A stretch of 64,000 nucleotides of DNA from Desmonostoc muscorum FACHB-395 (GCF_014698035.1 NZ_JACJSF010000009.1:1-64000); one strand, 5' to 3'; positions 36,855-47,739 are shown, numbered from the stretch's first letter. The notes: generated by a model from the letters alone, not told the origin. Made by a program: numbers and translations.

Positions 36855-37838
36855 ATGGCAGAAACACTATTTTTCAACGCCTTACGGGAAGCCATTGATG
36901 AAGAAATGGCGCGTGATTCCAGCGTATTCGTTCTCGGTGAAGACGTAGGGCACTACGGCGGTTCCTACAAAGTTACCAAAGACCTGTACCAAAAATATGG
37001 CGAACTCCGCATTCTAGACACCCCCATTGCCGAAAATAGCTTCACTGGTATGGCAGTAGGGGCAGCGATGACAGGGTTGCGTCCCATCATCGAAGGCATG
37101 AATATGGGCTTTTTATTGCTCGCCTTCAACCAAATATCCAACAACGCTGGGATGCTGCGCTATACTTCTGGCGGTAACTTTAAAATTCCGATGGTAATTC
37201 GCGGCCCTGGGGGTGTGGGAAGGCAGCTAGGTGCAGAACATTCCCAACGATTAGAAACTTACTTCCAAGCTGTGCCAGGCTTGAAGATTGTTGCCTGCTC
37301 CACACCAAGAAACGCCAAAGGACTACTAAAATCAGCTATCCGCGATGATAACCCCGTGTTGTTCTTTGAACACGTTTTGCTTTACAACTTGAAAGAAGAT
37401 TTACCAGAAGAAGAATATTTACTACCCTTAGATAAAGCCGAAGTTGTGCGCCAAGGAAAGGATGTCACAATTATCACTTATTCTCGGATGCGGCATCATG
37501 TGCTGCAAGCAGTAAAAACACTTGAAAAACAAGGTTACGATCCAGAAGTTATTGATTTAATATCCCTCAAGCCATTGGATTTTGATACAATTGGTGCATC
37601 AGTACGTAAGACCCATAAAGTCATTGTAGTGGAAGAATCAATGCGAACTGCGGGTATCGGAGCAGAAGTCATCGCTTCAATAAACGATCGCTTATTTGAT
37701 GAATTAGATGCGCCAGTACTGCGGCTTTCTTCTCAAGATATCCCCACGCCTTACAACGGCAATCTAGAACGACTAACAATCATCCAACCAGAGCAAATCG
37801 TAGAAGCTGTGGAAAAAATGGTGGCGTTGCGGGTTTAG
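36855..37838 (+). CDS. pdhB: Pyruvate dehydrogenase E1 component, beta subunit
   Basis: A 327-residue transketolase-fold subunit that pairs with PdhA to decarboxylate pyruvate with thiamine diphosphate. The family landmarks are present: [32 protein letters not shown] with the Glu that activates the cofactor, [20 protein letters not shown], and the C-terminal domain [20 protein letters not shown]. It stands alone; pdhA and the E2 gene are elsewhere, as is usual in cyanobacteria. The last base of its TAG stop begins a GGGAATA heptamer array. AAAGG precedes the ATG. Confidence 0.95.
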   Translation: MAETLFFNALREAIDEEMARDSSVFVLGEDVGHYGGSYKVTKDLYQKYGELRILDTPIAENSFTGMAVGAAMTGLRPIIEGMNMGFLLLAFNQISNNAGMLRYTSGGNFKIPMVIRGPGGVGRQLGAEHSQRLETYFQAVPGLKIVACSTPRNAKGLLKSAIRDDNPVLFFEHVLLYNLKEDLPEEEYLLPLDKAEVVRQGKDVTIITYSRMRHHVLQAVKTLEKQGYDPEVIDLISLKPLDFDTIGASVRKTHKVIVVEESMRTAGIGAEVIASINDRLFDELDAPVLRLSSQDIPTPYNGNLERLTIIQPEQIVEAVEKMVALRV

Positions 37839-37872
37839 GGAATAGGGAATAGGGAATAGGGAATAGGGAATA
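37838..37872. repeat. GGGAATA heptamer repeat, five copies
   Basis: Five perfect GGGAATA units start at the final G of the pdhB stop codon. A TTCCCACTCCCTATTTCCCATTC segment near 37898-37921 can pair with it, giving a possible terminator-like fold between pdhB and secD. Confidence 0.85.
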
Positions 37873-37975
37873 AATTCAACCCCGACTTCCTACTCCCAAC
37901 TTCCCACTCCCTATTTCCCATTCATAACTCCTCAAAAGAGCGCTATTATAGCGTTTGTCAGTTGCGAGTTATGGT

Positions 37976-39388
37976 ATGCAAAGACAGCGATCGCTATTAA
38001 TTTTGATTTTAGTCCTGATAATCGCCGCTTTTACGGTGATTGCGACAATTCCGATACCCCTGGGACTGGACTTGCGGGGAGGCTCACAGCTAACAATTCA
38101 GGTGAAACCATCAGCAGAAATTCCTAAAATCACCGAACGAGAATTGGAAGGTGTGAAGAAAGTTGTCGAAGGTCGGATTAATGGTCTAGGTGTTTCTGAG
38201 CCAGTGATCCAAACAGTTGGCTCAGATAAAATATTGGTACAATTGCCAGGGGTCAACGATCCAGAGCAAGCCGAACGAGTGCTAGGGGGTACAGCACAGT
38301 TAGAATTTCGTACCCAAAAGCCAAATACAGAAACTCAACTGCTTGCTTTCCAAGCATCTAGAGCCGAATTGAAAGCCAAGCAAGAAGAGTTGAGAAAGAG
38401 TACTGACAAAGCAGCAATAGCTAAGAATCAAGAAGATTTACAAAAAAATAATCAAGCGATCGCAGAATTGTTTGAAAGCACCAATCCACCACTAAGTGGC
38501 AAATACCTCAAGGATGCTTATGGTGAACCCACTCAAGGTAAAAACTGGCATGTTACCATTCGTTTCGACCAAAAGGGTGGTGAACTGTTTGCCAATTTAA
38601 CGAAAAATCTTGCTGGTACAGGGCGGGCTATTGGTGTTTTTCTAGACAATGAACTAATCAGCGCTCCTAGTGTGGGTATAGAATTTGCTGCCGCAGGTAT
38701 TACTGGTGGCTCTGCCATAATTACAGGACGGTTTACTGCACAAGAAGCTAATGACTTGGGTGTACAACTACGTGGTGGCGCATTACCCGTACCAGTAGAA
38801 ATCGCAGAAAGGCGGACAGTAGGGGCAACATTAGGTAAAGATAGTATTCAAAGCAGTATTTATGCTGGGGTTGGTGGTCTGACTTTAGTATTAATCTTCA
38901 TGGTGTTTTACTATCGATTACCAGGACTGATTGCGGATGTATCACTAGTGATTTATTCCCTTTTAACTTGGGCAACCTTTGCTTTATTGGGTGTCACCCT
39001 AACTTTGCCGGGAATTGCCGGTTTTATCCTCAGTATTGGGATGGCGGTTGATGCCAATGTCCTAATTTTTGAACGGACACGGGAAGAATTACGAGCAGGT
39101 AAATCTCTGTATCGTTCAGTAGAATCTGGTTTTTACCGAGCATTTTCTAGTATTTTAGATAGCAACGTCACTACATGGATTGCTTGTGCTGCCCTGTTTT
39201 GGCTGGGGTCTGGTTTAGTCAAAGGTTTTGCTCTTACCTTAGCTTTGGGGGTGGCTGTGAGTATGTTTACCGCAATTACTTGTAGTCGGACATTGCTGTT
39301 TTTGGCAATTTCAATCCCCTCCTTGCGGAAGACAGAACTTTTCTGTCCAAACCTGCCAACATCGAATAAGGCAGAGGTGACTCCATGA
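37976..39388 (+). CDS. secD: Protein translocase subunit SecD
   Basis: A 470-residue membrane protein of the SecDF proton-driven export motor. TM1 is at about 6-25. Next come the P1 head region ([11 protein letters not shown] motif, [18 protein letters not shown]) and a periplasmic stretch with a Lys/Gln-rich insert near 135-165. A five-helix RND-like core follows, with [13 protein letters not shown] near 355. I start it at ATG 37976 (MQRQRS); a TTG seven codons earlier has no support. The gene overlaps secF by four bases (ATGA), so the two are translationally coupled. Confidence 0.95.
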   Translation: MQRQRSLLILILVLIIAAFTVIATIPIPLGLDLRGGSQLTIQVKPSAEIPKITERELEGVKKVVEGRINGLGVSEPVIQTVGSDKILVQLPGVNDPEQAERVLGGTAQLEFRTQKPNTETQLLAFQASRAELKAKQEELRKSTDKAAIAKNQEDLQKNNQAIAELFESTNPPLSGKYLKDAYGEPTQGKNWHVTIRFDQKGGELFANLTKNLAGTGRAIGVFLDNELISAPSVGIEFAAAGITGGSAIITGRFTAQEANDLGVQLRGGALPVPVEIAERRTVGATLGKDSIQSSIYAGVGGLTLVLIFMVFYYRLPGLIADVSLVIYSLLTWATFALLGVTLTLPGIAGFILSIGMAVDANVLIFERTREELRAGKSLYRSVESGFYRAFSSILDSNVTTWIACAALFWLGSGLVKGFALTLALGVAVSMFTAITCSRTLLFLAISIPSLRKTELFCPNLPTSNKAEVTP

Positions 39389-40371
39389 AACTGAGTATTA
39401 ACAAATCGCGATCGCTTTGGTGGACTATTTCTGCTGCGATTATTCTTGCCGGTATCATCTCAATGGTGATTTCTTGGCAACAACCCAATATTCACGCACC
39501 CTTACGCCCCGGTTTAGATTTTATCGGTGGTACACGGTTACAGTTTGTCCGAGATTGCACCAAACCAGGCAATTGTGACAAACCAATTGATATCAATGCT
39601 GTTCGGGAAGTAGCAAAAGCGCAGGGACTGGGTGATAGCAGCATCCAACTGATCTCCGAAAATGGTGCAGAAAATGGTGTACTAATTCGGACAAAAGATT
39701 TGACTGTCGATCAGCGCACCAAGTTGCAAAATTCTTTAAGTGAAGAAATTGGGGTTTTTGATCCGCAAAAAAATCAAATTGACTCTGTTGGCCCTACGCT
39801 GGGAAAAGAACTGTTGAGGTCTGGGCTATTAGCTCTGATAGTTTCCTTCATCGGTATTACTATCTATATGAGCTTCCGCTTCCAGTTAGATTATGCTGTG
39901 TTTGCGATCGTTGCCCTCTTTCACGATATCTTAATCACAGTTGGGGCTTTTTCAATTTTGGGTTTGGTAGCGGGCATCGAAGTAGATAGCCTTTTTATCG
40001 TCGCTTTACTTACCATCACAGGTTTCTCAGTCAACGACACAGTTGTGATTTACGATCGCATTCGGGAAACCATTAAAATCAATCCTGAACGCCCAATTGC
40101 CGAAATTGTCGATGATGCGGTTAACCAAACTCTAACAAGATCGATCAACACGACTTTAACCGTGTTGCTGACATTAACTTCCATCTTTCTATTTGGTGGA
40201 GAAACACTGAGATATTTTGCTCTAGCTTTGATTATTGGGTTCACGATGGGAGCTTATTCAAGTATTTTCATCGCCAGTACTCTCCTTACTTGGTGGCGAG
40301 AAAGGGATCAATCCCAAGTGGTAGAAAGCGTAGAGCCGATTGATACATCTGCCAGTTCTCAGGATAGTTAA
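39385..40371 (+). CDS. secF: Protein translocase subunit SecF
   Basis: A 328-residue partner of SecD with six membrane helices. The conserved entry [13 protein letters not shown] follows TM1. The SecF core has [36 protein letters not shown] and [15 protein letters not shown] with the charged residues of the proton path. The ATG lies within the end of secD. SecDF pulls translocating proteins across the membrane, in cyanobacteria probably at both plasma and thylakoid membranes. Confidence 0.95.
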   Translation: MKLSINKSRSLWWTISAAIILAGIISMVISWQQPNIHAPLRPGLDFIGGTRLQFVRDCTKPGNCDKPIDINAVREVAKAQGLGDSSIQLISENGAENGVLIRTKDLTVDQRTKLQNSLSEEIGVFDPQKNQIDSVGPTLGKELLRSGLLALIVSFIGITIYMSFRFQLDYAVFAIVALFHDILITVGAFSILGLVAGIEVDSLFIVALLTITGFSVNDTVVIYDRIRETIKINPERPIAEIVDDAVNQTLTRSINTTLTVLLTLTSIFLFGGETLRYFALALIIGFTMGAYSSIFIASTLLTWWRERDQSQVVESVEPIDTSASSQDS

Positions 40372-40443
40372 ACTTGTGTGCATTTCACAATTGGGTTAAA
40401 GCATTTTAAATTGCTCACCTATGCTTTGGAATTTTATTCTTCT

Positions 40444-40857
40444 ATGGATCAACCTGAAGAACCATTAATCCCTAATCCAGAATTTGAGAACTCTGACGCA
40501 TCCTTTATTCAACAAGTACAAAGGCTACATAAGCTGACATTATACGGTAGATGGCTGTTTGTCGGCTGTTTGTGGCTCACCATTGCGCCTGTTAGCTTGT
40601 GGGGTCTACGTTCAGAAATTTCTCTGTGGCAACAATATTTTACCTGGGTAGCGGTGCGATATGGACTCTTCTACCATCCACTGTCTACCTTCGGTTTAGC
40701 CTTTTGTATTGGGATGACTGCTGCTGTTTTAGTTTGGCAAAGTCGGAATATCTTATTTGGACTCCCAAAGCCGGAAAAACAACGTTTAGAAAAACAAGTT
40801 TATCGGATACGTCAGCAGGGGCCAAGTCATCCTCTGTGGAAGTGGGTTTGTCATTAA
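40444..40857 (+). CDS. Cyanobacterial two-helix membrane protein
   Basis: A 137-residue hypothetical protein from ATG 40444 (MDQPEEPLIP). A frame open to 40378 adds 22 residues of unlikely sequence. An acidic N-terminus is followed by two membrane segments (WLFVGCLWLTIAPVSLWGL and LSTFGLAFCIGMTAAVLVW) and a basic C-terminal tail (KPEKQRLEKQVYRIRQQG). No catalytic motif is seen. It follows secF by 72 bp on the same strand and may be co-transcribed with it, but no role in export is proven. Confidence 0.75.
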   Translation: MDQPEEPLIPNPEFENSDASFIQQVQRLHKLTLYGRWLFVGCLWLTIAPVSLWGLRSEISLWQQYFTWVAVRYGLFYHPLSTFGLAFCIGMTAAVLVWQSRNILFGLPKPEKQRLEKQVYRIRQQGPSHPLWKWVCH

Positions 40858-40953
40858 TTTTTCTTTCTCGTTGCATATACATATACACGTACAGCAATTT
40901 TTAGCAAAATATGACTTAAATATACAAAGTATTGCCAAAATTGGATGCCATAA

Positions 40954-41424
40954 ATGAACGAGTCTCAGATTCAATTTAGCGAACGCAAATCTGAAATTGA
41001 CCTTTACCAACTCCAAGAACTGTTAAACGTTTCAGCTTTCTGGGCAAAGGGACGCAGTATTGAAGATTTAGGTATAGCTGTTGCCAATAGTGAACCAGTG
41101 ATTTATGTCTCGGATAGCGATCGACTCATTGGCTTTGCTAGAGCAACATCTGATGGCATATATCGCGCCACAATTTGGGATGTTGTCATTCATCCAGAGT
41201 ATCAAAGTAGTGGGTTGGGAAGCAAGTTAGTAGAAACCGTTTTGTGTCATCCCCGCATGAGGTGGGTTGAGCGCGTTTATCTGATGACTACTCACCAGCA
41301 GGGCTTCTACGAAAAGATGGGTTTTCAAACCAACACCACCACTACAATGGTGCTACACAATCTAGCTAACCGTGTTTTTGTTTCTGCTACAGAAGTTCAG
41401 CTTCAGGAATCACTAGGGGGATAG
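40954..41424 (+). CDS. GNAT acetyltransferase (Ycf52-like), paralogue 1
   Basis: A 156-residue N-acetyltransferase. Acetyl-CoA-binding motif A is QSSGLGSKLVE (the Q/RxxGxG/A loop), preceded by the conserved strand ATIWDVVIHPEY. It closely resembles the second GNAT of this window (45762-46310) in the stretch [17 protein letters not shown]. Both resemble the plastid/cyanobacterial Ycf52 group. The acceptor is unknown. Its last 38 bases overlap the end of the convergent histidine kinase-like gene. Confidence 0.86.
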   Translation: MNESQIQFSERKSEIDLYQLQELLNVSAFWAKGRSIEDLGIAVANSEPVIYVSDSDRLIGFARATSDGIYRATIWDVVIHPEYQSSGLGSKLVETVLCHPRMRWVERVYLMTTHQQGFYEKMGFQTNTTTTMVLHNLANRVFVSATEVQLQESLGG

Positions 41425-42325
41425 AGATTTGTAGTCTGGTAATCTCCTGATGTGGTTCCTTGGCAATGGTTGAAGGCAGGATTTCTAACTTTCCTCCCAT
41501 AACTTCCACTAAAGTCTGATTGATTAATAGTCTCATTCCTGGGGAAAGAGCAGCCTTTTGATCAATCTGGATCTGCTGCTCATCAGATTTGAGCAAATCA
41601 ATCGGCTCGCTCGATGGTATAGCATGAGTTGGAATATCCAGCCAAATGGTTACAAAATTATTTGTAGGTAGGGTATTGCTAGAAATACAAATACTGCCTT
41701 CCTCCATTTGAGTAATGGCAGTGTCTATTAAACTGATCAATATTTGGCGGAGCCAGAGATAATCTGCTAAAACATAAATTTCTGGATCGGCGGGTAACAA
41801 TTGCAAGGGAAAATTGCGATTAGCCGCCAGCATATAAGTTAATTTATGAACCTCTTCCAAAATTTGCGCTAACGGTCGGGGCTGAATATCTAATTTATTA
41901 GTACCGTGTTCCGTTCTCGCAACGGTGAGAATTTCATCTATCAGCTTGAGTAGCTTCAGCGTTCGTTCGTGAGCTTGGCCAATAAATTCTCGTTCTTCAG
42001 CCGGATCTTCACATAAATCTGACAAAATTAATTGATGCAAGCCAATCAAACCATTGAGAGGCGATCGCAATTCATGGGTAGTTCGTGCCAAAAAACCAGC
42101 TTTAAACTGGCTCATTTCCCTTGCCATAAAGTATGCCAGCTGCGTTTGCTGTAGCTGTTGTGATATCAGTGGCATCTCCTCTTGATCTAATGGCGCTATT
42201 AGGGATGAGCTAGGTGAAAAATTTGCTGATGCCTGCGGCGGGCGTAACCATAGCACAAATAACCGATAGAAAATCATACCTAGTGCGAGTCCTGCTCCTA
42301 GATATATCCAGTTGCTCCAATTCAT
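41387..42325 (-). CDS. Histidine kinase-like protein with degenerate ATPase domain
   Basis: A 312-residue protein with one N-terminal membrane segment (WIYLGAGLALGMIFYRLFVLW), a short linker and a good HisKA domain with His84 in RTTHELRSPLNGLIG. The following domain has the size and order of a HATPase but lacks its signature residues. The N-box position reads ILISLIDTAI instead of a NxxxNA pattern, and no DxGxG or GTGLGL segment can be found (the nearest is LSPGMRLLINQTLVEVMGG). It may be phosphorylated by another kinase or act as a dimerising adaptor, but should not bind ATP normally. It is upstream of no obvious regulator. Confidence 0.8.
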   Translation of the reverse strand: MNWSNWIYLGAGLALGMIFYRLFVLWLRPPQASANFSPSSSLIAPLDQEEMPLISQQLQQTQLAYFMAREMSQFKAGFLARTTHELRSPLNGLIGLHQLILSDLCEDPAEEREFIGQAHERTLKLLKLIDEILTVARTEHGTNKLDIQPRPLAQILEEVHKLTYMLAANRNFPLQLLPADPEIYVLADYLWLRQILISLIDTAITQMEEGSICISSNTLPTNNFVTIWLDIPTHAIPSSEPIDLLKSDEQQIQIDQKAALSPGMRLLINQTLVEVMGGKLEILPSTIAKEPHQEITRLQISIPLVIPEAELL

Positions 42326-42429
42326 AATTAGGCAATTATTAACTTGTTAATTGACCACAACAGCGCAAACTAAAGTTCCAGATTTATCTGTTGTGAAAAT
42401 CAGGAAAACAACATTATAACTACCTATAT

Positions 42430-43023
42430 TTATTTATCACTCGAAAAATCTAACTTTCTCGCACCTTGTCGTAAAATCTGCCAATTTATGCCTGTCCATT
42501 TAGCAACGGTGGAAGGTATTCCCATTGCTGCTTTTTCACCCTGACATTCTAGAGTCAAAACCTGGGGAAACTGAGTCTCAATTTCTGCCATCGTTTGCAA
42601 AGGTGGCTGACCGGAAAAATTAGCGCTAGTGGTAGCAAGGGGGCCTGTTTGCGCCAAAATAGTTTGAGCGATCGCACTGTTCGGGACTCGAATACCAATT
42701 GTCGTTGGATCGACAGGGTTCATGACTTTTGGCAATCGTTCACTTGCTGGCAAAACTAATGTCAGCCCTCCTGGCCAATGTTTCTTAACTAGTTCTTGCC
42801 AAACTTTATACTCGTTTTTACTACCTTTAACATAGAGCCACAAATCTTCAGCACTAGCAGCCATCAAAATCAAAGGTTTGTCTTGACTGCGTTGCTTCGC
42901 CGTAAAAATTAACCCGGCTTTTTCTGGTATCGCCGCAAGTGCAGGAACAGTATCAGTAGGAAAGCTTACCAAAAGACCAGCCCGTGCGCCAGCTATGAGA
43001 TTTGTTAAAGAAACTTGTGTCAT
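42430..43023 (-). CDS. tsaC: L-threonylcarbamoyladenylate synthase
   Basis: A 197-residue YrdC/Sua5-fold enzyme making threonylcarbamoyl-AMP from threonine, bicarbonate and ATP for tRNA t6A37. Typical segments are VSFPTDTVPALAAIPEKAGLIFTAKQRSQDKPL near the N-terminus (the KxR/SxN substrate pocket), HWPGGLTLVLPAS, and TIGIRVPNS..ATTSANFSG. There is no C-terminal Sua5 domain, so it is the short TsaC form. It is downstream of prmC on the same strand, with a hairpin between them. The pathway partner tsaD is also in this window. Confidence 0.93.
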   Translation of the reverse strand: MTQVSLTNLIAGARAGLLVSFPTDTVPALAAIPEKAGLIFTAKQRSQDKPLILMAASAEDLWLYVKGSKNEYKVWQELVKKHWPGGLTLVLPASERLPKVMNPVDPTTIGIRVPNSAIAQTILAQTGPLATTSANFSGQPPLQTMAEIETQFPQVLTLECQGEKAAMGIPSTVAKWTGINWQILRQGARKLDFSSDK

Positions 43024-43044
43024 TTTTATGGGTACAGGTATAGA

Positions 43045-43087
43045 GTATGGAGCATTTTCCCTATGCGCTATGCCCCATGCTCCATAC
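43045..43087. repeat. Inverted repeat between prmC and tsaC
   Basis: GTATGGAGCAT (43045-43055) and ATGCTCCATAC (43077-43087) form a perfect 11-bp stem around a 21-base loop. It lies in the short gap between co-directional prmC and tsaC and could attenuate or process the shared transcript. Confidence 0.65.
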
Positions 43088-43095
43088 CCTATTTC

Positions 43096-43983
43096 CTAAC
43101 TTTTGTAGGCAAGGGCAAAGCGTTCAATTCCAGCTAAATCAGCGTGAATTTGAATCTTACAATAGCTACCTTGATTTTGCAAAAGTTTTCGCACTACATC
43201 CGCCTGTCCTGCCATCATCTCAATTAACCATACACCGCCAGATTGTAAATAACTGGGAGAAATTTCTATCAAATGGCGAATGCAATCTAAACCATCACCG
43301 CCACCATCCAAAGCTAGATGTGGTTCATGGTTAACTACTTCTGGTTGCAATGTAGCTAAGGTGCTGGTGGGTATGTAAGGAGGATTCGACACCATACCAC
43401 TAAACTGACCTTTGAGAAATGCTAGTGGTTCCCACCAAGAACCTTGATAAAATTTAATCCGGTCAGCAAAACCCAAATTAGCAGCGTTGGTTCGGGCGAT
43501 CGCTAGAGCTTCTAAACTGTAATCAACTGCATGAATTGTTGCTTTTGGCAAGACATCTGCTAATCCGATGGCGATCGCTCCACTCCCAGTACCTAAATCT
43601 GCCCAATGCCCTGAGACACCGCTTGCTGCTAAAGCTAAATCAATTAAGCTCTCTGTCTCTGGTCTAGGAATCAAAACGGCACTTGACACCGCGATTTGAA
43701 AGTTACGCCAAGGTGTCACTCCGGCAATATACTGCACTGGTAAGCGATCGTTTAATCGCCTCTGCCATAGCAGGTCTAACTTTTCTAGAGGTAATTGCAG
43801 CTGAATTTGCGGCCAGTTTTTAAAAGACTCCAAACGCAGTGCCAAGCGGTCTAACCCAGCAACTTCTAAGAGTAGCCAATCTACCTCCATTGTTGGGACA
43901 TCAGTGGCGATCGCTGCTTTAAGGGCTGCATTTCGCCACTGCCAAAGTTTTAAACCAGAAACTATCAGATGCTTCTCCCCCAT
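43096..43983 (-). CDS. prmC: Release factor glutamine methyltransferase
   Basis: A 295-residue HemK-family SAM-dependent enzyme that methylates the GGQ glutamine of RF1 and RF2. An N-terminal helical domain is followed by the methyltransferase domain. Motif I reads ADLGTGSGAIAIGLA, and the catalytic NPPY motif (NPPYIPTS) that grips the glutamine side chain is at about 208. IPRPETE, before motif I, is also conserved. Length is normal. It heads a likely operon with tsaC. Confidence 0.95.
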   Translation of the reverse strand: MGEKHLIVSGLKLWQWRNAALKAAIATDVPTMEVDWLLLEVAGLDRLALRLESFKNWPQIQLQLPLEKLDLLWQRRLNDRLPVQYIAGVTPWRNFQIAVSSAVLIPRPETESLIDLALAASGVSGHWADLGTGSGAIAIGLADVLPKATIHAVDYSLEALAIARTNAANLGFADRIKFYQGSWWEPLAFLKGQFSGMVSNPPYIPTSTLATLQPEVVNHEPHLALDGGGDGLDCIRHLIEISPSYLQSGGVWLIEMMAGQADVVRKLLQNQGSYCKIQIHADLAGIERFALAYKS

Positions 43984-44008
43984 GCCTCAACCTTGGAGTA
44001 CATAACCG

Positions 44009-44818
44009 TTATTTTTTCGGAGCGGGCGCAGCAGCTGGCGATTGATTCGGCGCAAGTGAGCGAATAAAATTGATGGACTCTCGTGATGGATACAGAACAA
44101 TTTTATTGATACTAGGGTCGCTGCTGCTATTGAGAGCCTCCATAACACCGTACAAATCTACTACCTGAATTTCAGTGTTCTCTGCTTCCTTGGGCACGGC
44201 TTTTTTGAATTGGTCTAACAGAGCCACTGCTTGCTCTTTTTCAAAGAAAAATGGGATGAATCGCTCGTTGCCTTTTGCCAGGGGAATGGTCAAATAGCTA
44301 TTATCTTTCTTAAATTTGGGTACAAATAAGGGAATCCCATTAAATTGCTCCCCTTTTTTACCATTTTGATTCAGCATACTTGTTGCTGAAGCTACCTGTG
44401 CTTGCGTCGGCACTAAAGTATAAATTACAGAGTCTGATTTCTTTTTGCTTTCTTGGACTATTTTATAGTAGTCTGCCAGGGATAAAGGTCTCACCTGTAA
44501 AGTGCTTGCCAATTGGGGATTTTCTTTTTTGAGCCGATTATCAAGGAATTTTTGAGCATCTTGCTTGCTAATAAAAAATCCTACTTGTGAGATCGGCTTG
44601 GACGCGTTGTTTTTCCTCGAAAGAACTACGAATTCGCCTTTAGGATTAGTAAGGGTGAATACAGGTACTTCTTGGAGCTTTTTCACTATCTGATCTTGTG
44701 GCAAGGCTACCGCCTCTAGATTGCCTATTCCCGGTAGATTGCCTATTCCTGAAAGTCCCGCTAAAAATACACTACCAGCTATACCCAATGTTGCGCCTAA
44801 GCGAATAAATGATTTCAT
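44009..44818 (-). CDS. Tic22-like envelope protein
   Basis: A 269-residue protein of the Tic22 family. In cyanobacteria the family acts in the periplasm or lumen as a chaperone for outer-membrane proteins such as Omp85; in plants it acts in chloroplast import. The start is placed at ATG 44818 because GAGGAG stands 6-7 bases before it. That start gives a clean signal peptide (KSFIRLGATLGIAGSVFLAGL). The body has paired repeats of the VPVFTLTNPKGEFVV and GIPLFVPKFKKDNSYLTIPL kind and a FFISKQDAQKFLDN segment. The end is Pro/Ala-rich with lysines. Confidence 0.86.
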   Translation of the reverse strand: MKSFIRLGATLGIAGSVFLAGLSGIGNLPGIGNLEAVALPQDQIVKKLQEVPVFTLTNPKGEFVVLSRKNNASKPISQVGFFISKQDAQKFLDNRLKKENPQLASTLQVRPLSLADYYKIVQESKKKSDSVIYTLVPTQAQVASATSMLNQNGKKGEQFNGIPLFVPKFKKDNSYLTIPLAKGNERFIPFFFEKEQAVALLDQFKKAVPKEAENTEIQVVDLYGVMEALNSSSDPSINKIVLYPSRESINFIRSLAPNQSPAAAPAPKK

Positions 44819-45401
44819 GACTGCTCCTCGCATCAATAATCTAATTAAATTAAACAAATGGTTGGATTTGCACAGCACCAACTAGCTTTAGTTATATAGC
44901 AATCTATTTCAGTTGGGAAAAATTCATTGTGCGCGTTGAGGTTTAGTGTTAAGCATCAACGGTCAAAATCCAATATTCCCCAGCTATTGAGGGTTGCTAT
45001 AGTATCGTTTTCACAAATCGACAGTACTAAAGTTGTGTTCTTCTCGATTTCGCTTTGCTATTCAACACGAAATGCTGTAGATGCCTACTATATGTCTTCT
45101 CAAACGGTGAAAAGTTTCTTAGTCTCTCGACCTTGGATATGATAAATGCCATTCTATCGGCTTTCTCTAAGATCGGGTGACGCTATTACTTAATCAATCG
45201 TTCCATCGCGCTTGCTTTAATATCTTCTCAAATCGATACAAAGCTCAGTATCAGCAATATCTTACTGCTTCAGGATGAAATTTGCTTGTTAGGCTTCAAC
45301 ATTTAACCCAACACTATAACAGGCAAATTGCTATTACCCATAAAAATGTACAATTTAATTGCACTGCCTAGCAAGTAAACTTTTAAATAATATCACTTAA
45401 A
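44819..45401. other. Gene-free stretch, 583 bp
   Basis: AT-rich region between the Tic22-like gene and tRNA-Pro. No gene-like frame with family features was seen; a 71-codon frame at 44927-45142 has none. No strong hairpin was noticed. Confidence 0.45.
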
Positions 45402-45475
45402 TCGGGATGACAGGATTTGAACCTGCGGCATCCTGCTCCCAAAGCAGGCGCGCTACCAAGCTGCGCTACATCCCG
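45402..45475 (-). tRNA. trnP-UGG: tRNA-Pro (anticodon UGG)
   Basis: The minus strand reads CGGGATGTAGCGCAGCTTGG, with acceptor arms CGGGATG/CATCCCG, D-loop TTGGTAG, anticodon stem CCTGC/GCAGG around TTTGGGA (anticodon TGG), and T-arm GCAGGTTCAAATCCTGT. All four arms pair. CCA is not encoded. Confidence 0.96.
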
Positions 45476-45638
45476 GTTATACTCATCTACTTTTGGAAGT
45501 TTGGTTTTAGTTTTCCATCAAAGCGATCGCGCTTTACCAAAAGCATTAAGGTCACTATATCACATCATACGGCTTATGCCTAATCTTTTTTCCTTTGCTA
45601 AGAACAAGATAGATTAGATTTTAGATTTTTACACCGAT

Positions 45639-45701
45639 AAAGGTTTTTTGCCGACTTAGTTCTACAAGATATATACTTGCGCCCTTGTCGGCTGAACCTT
45701 T
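45639..45701 (-). terminator. Hairpin downstream of the second GNAT gene
   Basis: AAAGGTT..GCCGAC and GTCGGC..AACCTTT form a two-part stem. It lies between the GNAT stop (45762) and the tRNA, and on the minus strand the second arm is followed by AAAAAACCTTT, so termination is plausible but lacks the usual T-run. Confidence 0.45.
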
Positions 45702-45761
45702 CAAAATTACATCAAAATAATAGATTTTCTTATGCAAATCGGGTTTTATTTTGATTGAGCG

Positions 45762-46817
<1,056 letters not shown>

Positions 46818-47537
46818 ATGGCTTCTGGTTTAAAATCTTCAACACTGGAACTTCTAAAGCGCTTTAACCGAGCGTTTCCCCAGTTTTATGAGCAATTCGT
46901 CAGCAGTGAGATTCAACTGCAAAATTTGCGCCTAGCCTACCGTCTGTATAAAACTAGACGCGCTGTGATTGAACTGAAACCGGAAGGTAGTAAAAGTGCT
47001 TTGCATTTTGCTTACCGTAACCAGTCTTTTCTCCTCAGCGATATTTTTGGTGTACTAGCAGCTTATGGGTTGACTATTCACGGTCTGAGCCTATACGGTC
47101 AGATTCGTCCGCCAATGTTAGTTTTTATCAAATTGTTGGTATCTCGTGGTAGTAAAGCCTTGACCGAGAAAACCGCAGAAAATGTCTGTCGTGCCATCCG
47201 CGAGGCTTTAGGAGGTCGGTTTGAGGTAGAAGAGATGCTGGCTGTAGAATTTAATCTTGATACTGGCTTAGAGCAGGTACAAACTGAGTTCTATGTCGAT
47301 CCGGTCTTTCATCTCCCTGCCTTGGTGATTGAAGCCGATAATCAACCAGGATTATTCTACAAAGTGATGTACGCCATCTGGCAGGAAGACCTGCTGGTAG
47401 TCAATGCCAATTTATTGGTTTGGCGTGGACGTACACGGCTAATTCTCTACTTATTGGGGCCAAATGAAAGCCTTATTCCTGAATATCTCGGTCACAAAAT
47501 TGCCGAAGGAGTGCGACAGAGGTTGCTGGGGAAATGA
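46818..47537 (+). CDS. Conserved cyanobacterial protein with ACT-like domains
   Basis: A 239-residue soluble protein. Two segments look like ACT ligand-binding repeats: one near 65-105 (SFLLSDIFGVLAAYGLTIHGLSLY) and one near 168-220 (LVIEADNQPGLFYKVMYAIWQEDLLVVNANL). The D/NxPGLxxKV start of the second is the classic ACT phrase, as in the C-terminal part of GlnD. No enzyme domain accompanies them. It may sense an amino acid or nucleotide and bind a partner. Assignment is by motif only. Confidence 0.75.
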   Translation: MASGLKSSTLELLKRFNRAFPQFYEQFVSSEIQLQNLRLAYRLYKTRRAVIELKPEGSKSALHFAYRNQSFLLSDIFGVLAAYGLTIHGLSLYGQIRPPMLVFIKLLVSRGSKALTEKTAENVCRAIREALGGRFEVEEMLAVEFNLDTGLEQVQTEFYVDPVFHLPALVIEADNQPGLFYKVMYAIWQEDLLVVNANLLVWRGRTRLILYLLGPNESLIPEYLGHKIAEGVRQRLLGK

Positions 47538-47667
47538 GAAAAGTGAGGAGTTATGAGTTAAATAATTCGTAATGGGCTTCTCTGCGAGACGCTAAAAGCG
47601 AACGCCCCGCTACGCTAAGGTAATTCGTAATTAAAAATTAACAATTCCTAACTCTTAACTCCTGTCC

Positions 47668-47687
47668 AGACGAGATTAATCACGTCT
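47668..47687. repeat. AGACGxGATTAATCxCGTCT palindrome, copy 1
   Basis: A 20-bp near-palindrome with one mismatched pair, preceded by AACTCCTGT and followed by CTC. It is 130 bp after the ACT-like gene. A perfect copy lies at 51568-51587. Confidence 0.75.
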
Positions 47688-47739
47688 CTCTTACTATTCC
47701 GTATTTAGTCGCACCCGCCCTTCGGGGTACGATATAAAC

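Noticed and set aside
44927-45142. 71-codon plus-strand frame between the Tic22-like gene and tRNA-Pro
   Set aside because: No recognisable domain, signal peptide or ribosome site; composition resembles spacer DNA.
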